NCBI GenBank assembly: GCA_002429165.1
Contig: DIYV01000046.1
Location: 6,214-11,425 of the forward strand
From: Gallionella sp. UBA6045
GTDB lineage: Bacteria > Pseudomonadota > Gammaproteobacteria > Burkholderiales > Gallionellaceae
Reading direction: 5' to 3'
DNA length: 5,212 nucleotides
The position numbers were made by a program, and so were the translations under genes. How positions within the stretch are numbered: the first letter of the stretch is position 1; each line of letters starts with the position of its first letter. Below the pieces are notes generated by a model. It did not search any database. It worked only from the letters and a program-made list of their open reading frames with translations, and was not told the origin of the DNA. Positions 1 through 4,684 of the stretch are shown one piece after another.

Positions 1-14
1 TGTATAAGAGACAG
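1..14. other. Sequencing adapter remnant (Tn5/Nextera mosaic end)
   Basis: The first 14 bases, TGTATAAGAGACAG, are identical to the last 14 bases of the 19-bp Tn5 mosaic end used in tagmentation libraries (AGATGTGTATAAGAGACAG). The orientation is the one expected at the 5' end of a read, with adapter first and insert after. The ygfZ reading frame is intact right up to base 15. These bases should therefore be treated as library artefact, not as genome or as a natural transposon end. A chance match of this length exactly at a sequence end is very unlikely. Confidence 0.95.
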
Positions 15-521
15 GCCCTGTGTGGTGCCGATGACGCCGAACGGCTGCTGCGGCAGTTCGCCGAATTGAGTGCGCAAAATCTCCCGCGCATTCGCGCCGG
101 ACAGTCCCAGCGTAACGATCTCGTCGCCGGCATCGGTGATTTTGACTTTGGCGCGCAGCACATACATGCCGAGCTTCTTGCGTATCGGTTCACACAGCAG
201 GCGGGGCAGTTGCAGCAGATAGTCTTCGCCTTCGCGCCAGATCAGCATGGTTGCCAGCATCCGTCCCTTCGCGGTATTGAAGCTGCTGAGTTGTGCGCGG
301 GTGGTGCTGACGTCGCGGATATCGTTGCTCAACAGATTTTGCAGGAAGGATTGCGCTTCCTCGCCGGACACACGCAATGTTCCAAACTGGCTTAAATCGC
401 AGAGCACCGTGCCTTGTTCGGTTGCTTGCAACTCAGCGGCGCTGTCGCCAAAGCGTTGTACCATGCCGGCGGCCAGGGTTGCGCCGTGTCGGGTGAGGAA
501 ATCATGCCAGTCAGGATTCAT
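15..521 (-). CDS. ygfZ: YgfZ/GcvT-like folate-binding protein, N-terminal part
   Basis: This minus-strand gene starts at ATG 521-519 and reads open for 169 codons to the adapter at base 14, so the C-terminal half is missing. Translation starts MNPDWHDFLTRHGA and includes a segment like CDLSQFGTLRVSGEEA, then FLQNLLSND, then NTAKGRMLATMLIW. These are the folate-binding GcvT-fold signatures of YgfZ, including the conserved K-G-R. Family members are usually about 330-350 residues, so roughly half is present; the diagnostic C-terminal cysteine motif (K-G-C-Y-x-G-Q) lies outside the window. In E. coli, YgfZ is a cytoplasmic, tetrahydrofolate-dependent protein that supports the assembly or repair of some Fe-S enzymes, including MiaB. 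The gene is divergent from the ABC-transporter gene at 632 and has no evident functional link to it. No clear Shine-Dalgarno sequence precedes the start, but the N-terminus fits homologues well. Confidence 0.9.
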
Positions 522-558
522 GTTTTTTGCCGGAAGATGCTTGAAATAATCAGCTTAC

Positions 559-587
559 AGTGTTGTTCAATGTCTGTGCCGTGTCAA
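559..587 (-). promoter_or_regulatory. Candidate sigma-70 promoter for ygfZ
   Basis: On the minus strand, bases 587-582 read TTGACA, a perfect -35 hexamer. After a 17-base spacer, bases 564-559 read AACACT, a weak -10 with three of six consensus matches. Transcription would start near 552, leaving a leader of about 30 bases before the ygfZ start at 521. The -35 and its position favour the call; the poor -10 keeps it tentative. Confidence 0.35.
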
Positions 588-595
588 CCTGGTCA

Positions 596-623
596 ATGAC
601 GAGTCTGCGCGATTCCGCTAAAC
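596..623 (+). promoter_or_regulatory. Weak candidate promoter for the binding-protein gene
   Basis: ATGACG at 596-601 (four of six -35 matches) lies 16 bases before TAAACT at 618-623 (four of six -10 matches). Transcription would start at about 629-632, essentially on the ATG at 632, giving a leaderless or near-leaderless mRNA. This agrees with the absence of any Shine-Dalgarno sequence before that ATG. Both hexamers are imperfect, so this is only a suggestion. Confidence 0.25.
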
Positions 624-631
624 TTGATGCC

Positions 632-2803
632 ATGAGAGTCTTGCTGGTTTCCCTGCTGGTTATTCTGCTTTCCGCCTGCAGTGGCGGATTGTGGAACGAT
701 CCCTATCCGGCATCGGACCAGGGCAAGTCCATTTTCTATTCTGCGTTCACCGAACGTCCCAAACATCTCGATCCGGCGCAGGCATACAGCGCAAACGAGT
801 ATGATTTTCTGGCGCAGATTTACGCGCCGCCGCTGCAGTACCATTACCTGAAACGCCCCTATCAGCTGGTGCCGCTGGCGGCAAGTGCAATGCCGACAGT
901 GCGTTATCTGGACAAGCATCACCGGCCGCTGCCGGAAAATGCCCCAGCGAAAAAGATCGCCTTCAGCGTGTACGAGATACATATCAAGCCCGGCATGCGC
1001 TACCAGCCGCACCCGGCGTTTGCGCCGGAATACGATCACCTCAAGCCCGATGATTTGCGCGGTATTCATGCAATAGGCGATTTTCCGCACACTGGAACAC
1101 GCGTTGTCACGGCGGCGGATTATGCCTACCAGATCAAGCGCCTTGCCGATCCGCTGCTGCATCTGCCGATATTCGGGGTGATGAGCGATTACATCGTCGG
1201 TTTGAAAGAATACGCCGCGACGCTGCAACAGGCAGTGAAGCAGCATCCCGACGCGTTTCTCGACCTGAACAAGTATCCGCTGCGGGGCGTGCAGGTGGTC
1301 GACGAACACACCTATCGTATCGAGGTCTACGGGAAATATCCCCAGTTTGAATACTGGCTGGCGATGCCTTTTTTTGCGCCGATGCCGCCGGAGGCCGAGC
1401 GGTTCTACGCGCAGGAGGGCATGCGCGAACGCAACCTGACCCTGGATTGGTGGCCGGTGGGCAGCGGGCCGTATTACCTGTCCGAGAACAATCCCAACCA
1501 GCGCATGGTGCTGACGCGCAATCCGTACTATGACAGCGAGACCTATCCGAGCGAAGGTGAACCCGGTGATGCGGCAGCCGGGTTGCTCAAGGATGCGGGC
1601 AAACCGTTGCCGCTGATCGACGAGATCGTGTTCACGCTGGAAAAGGAAACCATACCTTACTGGAACAAGTTTTTGCAGGGATATTACGACACCTCGGGCA
1701 TCAGTTCGGACAGTTTCGACCAGGCGGTGCAGGTGAACGTCGGCGGTGAAGCAACGGTGACCGACGCGATGAAGGCACAGGGCATCAAGCTGACCACTGC
1801 AGTGGCGACCTCGACCATGTATACCGGATTTAACTGGCTCGATCCGGTGGTGGGTGGGAATAGCGAACAGGCGCGCAAGCTGCGGCAGGCGATTTCGATC
1901 GCGGTGGACTTCGAAGAGTTCATCTCTATTTTTGCCAACGGGCGCGGCATCGTGGCCCAGTCGCCGATCCCGCCGGGAATCTTCGGCTACCGCTCGGGCG
2001 AGGCGGGCATCAATCACTATGTATACGACTGGGTGGATGGCGGTGTCAACTCCGCATCTGGCTTGCTAGATAGCGGATTGCCTACCTTTGGTGCGCCGAA
2101 ACGCAAGTCCATCGAAACAGCCAGGCAGCTGCTGGCCGAAGCGGGTTATCCCAACGGGGTGGATGCGCAGACCGGCCAGCCGCTGGTGATCAATCTGGAT
2201 ACCACCGCGGGCGGGGTAGGGGACAAGGCGCGACTCGACTGGATGCGCAAGCAATTCGCCAAGATCAACGTGCAACTGGTGGCGCGCAGCACCGACTACA
2301 ACCGCTTCCAGGACAAGATACGCAAGGGCGATACGCAGATATTCTACTGGGGCTGGAATGCCGACTATCCCGACCCGGAAAACTTTCTGTTCCTGCTGAC
2401 CAGCGCACAGGCCAAGGTGGGCAAAGGGGGCGAGAACGCCGCGAATTACAGCAACACGGAATATGACAGATTGTTCGAGCAGATGAAAAACATGGAAAAC
2501 AGTCCGGCGCGACAGGCAATCATAGATCGCATGCTGGAAATCCTGCGCCGTGACTCACCCTGGCTGTGGGGCTACCATCCGAAAGATTATGTGTTGCAGC
2601 ACAGCTGGATGAGCAACGTCAAAGCAAACGTGATGGCAAACAACAAGATCAAATATTGGCGCGCAGATACGAAGCTGCGCGATGCACTGCGCCGCAAATG
2701 GAATCAGCCTGTGCGCTGGCCGCTATGGCTGGCTGCAACGGCAGCGTTGTTATTTGGCATCTGGCTGTGGCGCATGCTGCGTCAACGGGAGGAGGCGAAA
2801 TGA
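632..2803 (+). CDS. ABC transporter substrate-binding lipoprotein, family 5 (SBP_bac_5)
   Basis: This 723-residue protein should capture substrate for the importer encoded downstream; the family binds peptides, nickel and related solutes. I chose ATG 632 because it begins a lipoprotein signal, MRVLLVSLLVILLSAC, with lipobox LSAC and acylated Cys16. The in-frame ATGs at 560 and 596 add a non-signal-like extension. Family-5 hallmarks occur in order: KPGMRYQ in the first lobe, GSGPYYL at 277-282 followed by RNPYYDSE, RQAISIAVD near 418, AEAGYPNG ending at 509, WNADYPDPE at 575-583, and NAANYSNTEYDRLF from 602. It is longer than typical DppA/OppA (about 530 residues). The last 28 or so residues form a single hydrophobic helix (about 696-713) followed by the basic tail RMLRQREEAK, suggesting a second, inner-membrane anchor. 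The stop overlaps an orphan ATG (ATGA at 2800). YejA-like or peptide specificity is possible, but the substrate is unassigned. Confidence 0.92.
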   Translation: MRVLLVSLLVILLSACSGGLWNDPYPASDQGKSIFYSAFTERPKHLDPAQAYSANEYDFLAQIYAPPLQYHYLKRPYQLVPLAASAMPTVRYLDKHHRPLPENAPAKKIAFSVYEIHIKPGMRYQPHPAFAPEYDHLKPDDLRGIHAIGDFPHTGTRVVTAADYAYQIKRLADPLLHLPIFGVMSDYIVGLKEYAATLQQAVKQHPDAFLDLNKYPLRGVQVVDEHTYRIEVYGKYPQFEYWLAMPFFAPMPPEAERFYAQEGMRERNLTLDWWPVGSGPYYLSENNPNQRMVLTRNPYYDSETYPSEGEPGDAAAGLLKDAGKPLPLIDEIVFTLEKETIPYWNKFLQGYYDTSGISSDSFDQAVQVNVGGEATVTDAMKAQGIKLTTAVATSTMYTGFNWLDPVVGGNSEQARKLRQAISIAVDFEEFISIFANGRGIVAQSPIPPGIFGYRSGEAGINHYVYDWVDGGVNSASGLLDSGLPTFGAPKRKSIETARQLLAEAGYPNGVDAQTGQPLVINLDTTAGGVGDKARLDWMRKQFAKINVQLVARSTDYNRFQDKIRKGDTQIFYWGWNADYPDPENFLFLLTSAQAKVGKGGENAANYSNTEYDRLFEQMKNMENSPARQAIIDRMLEILRRDSPWLWGYHPKDYVLQHSWMSNVKANVMANNKIKYWRADTKLRDALRRKWNQPVRWPLWLAATAALLFGIWLWRMLRQREEAK
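2788..2803 (+). promoter_or_regulatory. Strong Shine-Dalgarno and overlapping start with no convincing gene behind it
   Basis: The end of the binding-protein gene carries GGGAGGAGG at 2788-2795 and neighbouring bases, four bases before the ATG at 2800-2802, which overlaps the stop TGA at 2801-2803. This is textbook spacing for a translationally coupled next gene. The reading frame that opens here runs for 91 codons to 3075, contains CRRC and many charged residues, and resembles no transporter component. It lies opposite the more protein-like minus-strand gene at 2887-3069. I infer that the site is the former translation start of the permease gene now at 3707, although a real 91-residue product cannot be excluded. 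Confidence 0.6.
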
Positions 2804-2841
2804 GTATTGATCGGGGGACGAAGTTTTGCATTAGGCATACA

Positions 2842-2881
2842 GGCCGACACTACAACGCTTGCCTGCTTGCGGTGATCGGCC
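2842..2881. repeat. Inverted repeat between convergent genes
   Basis: GGCCGACAC at 2842-2850 pairs with GTG(A)TCGGCC at 2872-2881, a nine-pair stem with a single bulged A and a loop of about 21 bases. The loop holds two copies of GCTTGC. The hairpin lies between the stop of the binding-protein gene (2803) and the stop of the minus-strand small gene (2887). Neither side has a clear T-run, so it is not a typical intrinsic terminator. It could still slow polymerase or protect the 3' ends of either transcript. Confidence 0.4.
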
Positions 2882-2886
2882 GGAAT

Positions 2887-3069
2887 TTATCTGTGGCGAT
2901 AACGGTAAGCGAGCGTCCATGCCGCCGCTGTAAGCAGCCAGGCAATGACCTTGTAGACGGTCGCATTGAATATCAGCATGTCCATTTGCAGCAACACCGA
3001 GAATGCGGTGATATTGAAAGCCACTATGGAAAAAAAAATGAAGAATGGATAAGGGAGGAACTTGTTCAT
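2887..3069 (-). CDS. Small two-helix membrane protein, 60 residues, unknown function
   Basis: The gene starts at ATG 3069-3067 and ends at TAA 2889-2887. The product starts MNKFLPYPFF and has two hydrophobic segments, about residues 8-28 and 36-54, separated by a short QMDM turn, with a basic tail ending YRYRHR. The pattern fits a helical hairpin in the inner membrane with the C-terminus in the cytoplasm. GAAGAA lies nine bases upstream of the ATG as a possible, rather distant, ribosome-binding site. A TTG start at 3105 would add twelve residues, but nothing favours it. The gene runs against the transporter genes on either side and is downstream, on the same strand, of another 60-residue membrane protein at 3232-3414, with a terminator between them. 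I do not recognise the family. The opposite strand has a 91-codon frame over the same bases, but the ordered hydrophobic segments favour the minus strand. Confidence 0.5.
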   Translation of the reverse strand: MNKFLPYPFFIFFSIVAFNITAFSVLLQMDMLIFNATVYKVIAWLLTAAAWTLAYRYRHR

Positions 3070-3142
3070 GGATAGCAATTCTTCATGTGTAATCAAAAGT
3101 GGCAAGCGGGAAGTCCGGCCTGCCGGCCCTGCTCGAAATTCG

Positions 3143-3165
3143 CCTGGCGCCAGGTTGGTTGGCGC
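3143..3165. repeat. GC-rich palindrome and overlapping inverted repeat
   Basis: CCTGGCGCCAGG at 3143-3154 is a perfect 12-base palindrome. GCGCCA at 3147-3152 can also pair with TGGCGC at 3160-3165 across a seven-base loop, giving two mutually exclusive hairpins. The site lies between the two small minus-strand genes, about 75-100 bases upstream of the start at 3069. It may be an operator or simply structured intergenic DNA; there is no T-run to make it a terminator. Confidence 0.35.
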
Positions 3166-3181
3166 ACATTGCTTTCACCAG

Positions 3182-3206
3182 AAAACTCGCCACCTTGCGG
3201 TGGCGA
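3182..3206 (-). terminator. Rho-independent terminator with GCAA tetraloop
   Basis: Read on the minus strand, TCGCCACC (3206-3199), GCAA and GGTGGCGA (3194-3187) form a perfect eight-pair stem capped by a GNRA-type tetraloop. It is followed by G and then TTTT at 3185-3182. It begins 26 bases after the stop of the minus-strand gene at 3232-3414, the right place to end that transcript. The short T-run makes it moderate rather than strong. Its presence supports 3232-3414 being a real, separately transcribed gene. Confidence 0.7.
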
Positions 3207-3231
3207 TGAGTTGTCCGGCTGGCGAGATCGG

Positions 3232-3414
3232 TTACTTGTTTTCGGTTGACGCGCCGGGTGTGTCCATCAGGTTGCCTGCGGCCCACCCGACAATGGCGAT
3301 ACTTAAAAACACACAAACAATTCCAAGTGCATGACCGAACACAAACCCACCCAGCAGCCACAAGACCACAGCAGTGATTACCGATAAAACAAGCAAGCGA
3401 ACTTTGGAATCCAT
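3232..3414 (-). CDS. Small two-helix membrane protein, 60 residues
   Basis: The gene starts at ATG 3414-3412 and stops at TAA 3234-3232. I chose this start because CGAAAGG at 3427-3421, six bases upstream, is a good ribosome-binding site; an in-frame extension upstream to 3534 is not protein-like. The product starts MDSKVRLL and has two hydrophobic segments, about residues 6-27 and 29-48, and a polar tail DTPGASTENK. The WLLG...G...IAIV pattern is loosely like the short hydrophobic lmo0937-type proteins, but I would not assign it to that family from sight. A terminator follows 26 bases after the stop. The gene lies opposite to, and between, the importer genes, which suggests it is not part of their operon. 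It has the same length as the neighbouring gene at 2887-3069, but no residue similarity that I can see. Confidence 0.62.
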   Translation of the reverse strand: MDSKVRLLVLSVITAVVLWLLGGFVFGHALGIVCVFLSIAIVGWAAGNLMDTPGASTENK

Positions 3415-3432
3415 GTTTAACCTTTCGAATAA

Positions 3433-3438
3433 ATTGTA
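3433..3438 (-). promoter_or_regulatory. Candidate -10 box for the 3232-3414 gene
   Basis: The minus strand reads TACAAT at 3438-3433, five of six matches to the -10 consensus. The best -35 at 17 bases, CGGGCA, is poor (three of six). Transcription would begin near 3426, leaving a leader of about 12 bases that starts inside the ribosome-binding site, which is tight. A promoter further upstream in the AT-rich stretch remains possible. Confidence 0.3.
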
Positions 3439-3542
3439 TGCTTGGGGCTGGTTATTGCCCGCGCTGAACGAATAATAGCTCAATGCCCGGAAAAAATGTG
3501 GCTGTAAAGCAAAAATATGGCAGTAAATGACCAATTTGTTTC

Positions 3543-3561
3543 AAAATGTGTACAGCATTTT
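3543..3561. promoter_or_regulatory. Operator-like dyad AAAATG-N7-CATTTT
   Basis: AAAATG at 3543-3548 and CATTTT at 3556-3561 are perfect inverted six-base arms around seven bases that include the palindrome TGTACA at 3549-3554. The spacing suits a dimeric helix-turn-helix regulator. The site lies in the region between divergent starts, where an operator could act on both directions. AT-rich DNA makes such repeats common, so the call is weak. Confidence 0.25.
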
Positions 3562-3665
3562 ATCCCCCTTGTTTTTGTACCGGGTTGAGATATTTGCGGG
3601 TCTGAATATTGCACGATGTAATCCTGTAAACAAGCCTGGTGCCCTTGCGCTTGTCATGTGAAACA

Positions 3666-3710
3666 ATGATGGCGCGCCTGAAAAATCACTTAATCACATT
3701 TTTTGAATGA
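3666..3710 (+). CDS. Possible 14-codon leader ORF coupled to the permease
   Basis: ATG 3666 opens MMARLKNHLITFFE and stops at TGA 3708-3710, overlapping the permease ATG at 3707-3709 as ATGA. The permease has no Shine-Dalgarno sequence of its own, so ribosomes finishing this mini-ORF could re-initiate there. The mini-ORF itself has no strong ribosome-binding site, and an overlap of this kind can arise by chance in so short a frame. Its coding status is unproven. Confidence 0.25.
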   Translation: MMARLKNHLITFFE

Positions 3711-4684
3711 TCGCCTATCTGATCCGCCGCATTTTGTATGCCCTGCCTATCCTTGTCGGGGTCAACCTGCTCACCTTCGCACTTTTTTTTGTGGTGAACA
3801 CTCCGGACGACATGGCGCGCATGCAGCTCGGCATCAAGCGCGTCACGCCCGCTGCCATCGAGCAATGGAAAGTGCAGCACGGCTATGACAAGCCGCTTAT
3901 GCTGAACAGCGCCGCCGCCGGCATCGACAAGATCACCGACACGATTTTCTGGCAGAAGTCCGCCAGTATGTTCGTGCTCGATTTCGGATATTCGGATGAC
4001 GGGCGCAACATCAGCCGCGAGATCGCCACGCGCATGTGGCCAAGCCTGTCGATTGCGCTGCCGACCTTTGTGGTCGGTCTGGTGGTGTACATCACCTTTG
4101 CGCTGTTGATGACGCTGTTTCGCGCCACCGCGCTGGATATGGCGGGTGTGGCATTGTGCGTGTTTTTGATGTCGGTGTCCGGCCTGTTCTACATCATCGG
4201 CGGCCAGTTCGTGGTGAGCAAGTTGTGGCATCTGGTGCCGATCTCCGGCTACGCGGGCGGACTGGACAGCTTCAAGTTCGTGGTGTTGCCTATCGTGATC
4301 GGCGTGATCGGCAGTGTGGGCTCCAGCAGCCGCTGGTACCGCACGATTTTTCTTGAAGAAATCGGCAAGGACTACGTGCGAACCGCGCGCGCCAAGGGCC
4401 TGTCTGAACTGGTGGTGCTGTTTCGCCACGTGCTGAAGAATGCGATGATCCCGATCCTCACCGGTGTGGTGGTGGTCATCCCGCTGCTGTTCATGGGCAG
4501 CCTGCTCACCGAATCGTTCTTCGGCATTCCCGGGTTGGGCAGCTACACCATCAATGCGATCAATGCGCAGGATTTCAGTGTGGTGCGCGCGATGGTGTTT
4601 CTCGGTTCGCTGCTGTATATCGCCGGCCTGATCCTGACCGATATCTCCTACACCATTGTGGATCCGCGGGTGCGGCTTTCATGA
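3707..4684 (+). CDS. ABC transporter permease, OppB/DppB family
   Basis: This 325-residue inner-membrane protein should form one half of the translocation channel for the importer. The start at 3707 is fixed because an in-frame TGA lies immediately upstream, and the N-terminus MIAYLIRRILYALPIL is the usual OppB/DppB opening. The first helix spans about residues 9-29, a periplasmic segment runs to about 112, and five further hydrophobic segments follow. The cytoplasmic EAA loop that contacts the ATPase is at 225-248 (RTARAKGLSE with Gly231), and the end DPRVRLS is characteristic of the family. Length is normal for the family. No Shine-Dalgarno sequence is visible; the upstream bases are a T-run followed by TGA. 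It overlaps the next permease by ATGA at 4681-4684, indicating coupled translation. It is separated from the binding-protein gene by 903 bases, unusual for this operon type. Confidence 0.94.
   Translation: MIAYLIRRILYALPILVGVNLLTFALFFVVNTPDDMARMQLGIKRVTPAAIEQWKVQHGYDKPLMLNSAAAGIDKITDTIFWQKSASMFVLDFGYSDDGRNISREIATRMWPSLSIALPTFVVGLVVYITFALLMTLFRATALDMAGVALCVFLMSVSGLFYIIGGQFVVSKLWHLVPISGYAGGLDSFKFVVLPIVIGVIGSVGSSSRWYRTIFLEEIGKDYVRTARAKGLSELVVLFRHVLKNAMIPILTGVVVVIPLLFMGSLLTESFFGIPGLGSYTINAINAQDFSVVRAMVFLGSLLYIAGLILTDISYTIVDPRVRLS

Larger units (their letters stand above)
3415..3706. other. AT-richer intergenic stretch before the permease
   Basis: These 292 bases lie between the divergent starts of the 3232-3414 gene and the permease at 3707. 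They are visibly AT-richer than the flanking transporter genes, with several A- and T-runs, and contain no long convincing reading frame. They must hold the minus-strand promoter for 3414 and probably a plus-strand promoter for the permease. I saw no plus-strand promoter with good hexamers: TTGAGA at 3585-3590 has only TATTGC at 16 bases. A dyad at 3543-3561 and a mini-ORF at 3666-3710 are listed separately. Confidence 0.6.

Noticed and set aside
1..14. Natural Tn5/IS50 transposon end
   Set aside because: Only the engineered mosaic-end tail is present, at the exact sequence edge, with no transposase or target duplication. Adapter carry-over explains it.
66..549. Plus-strand frames of 61 to 109 codons
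   Set aside because: They lie opposite ygfZ, whose translation matches the YgfZ family throughout.
560..631. Upstream starts (560 and 596) for the binding protein
   Set aside because: They would place 12-24 polar residues before a clear lipoprotein signal that begins at 632, which would spoil export.
593..2017. A 474-codon open frame on the minus strand
   Set aside because: It is fully antisense to the well-supported binding protein, is rich in Arg, His and Gln, and lacks recognisable domains. Long antisense frames are expected opposite GC-rich genes.
3062..3334. A 90-codon plus-strand frame
   Set aside because: It crosses the terminator and overlaps both small minus-strand genes, with a product of no coherent character and no ribosome-binding site.
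2804..3706. Known insertion sequence or CRISPR array
   Set aside because: There is no transposase-like frame, no terminal inverted repeats at the segment ends, and no regularly spaced direct repeats.
3686..4429. A 247-codon open frame on the minus strand
   Set aside because: It is antisense to the OppB-type permease, with a low-complexity His/Gln/Asp-rich product and no domain. It is a codon-bias shadow.
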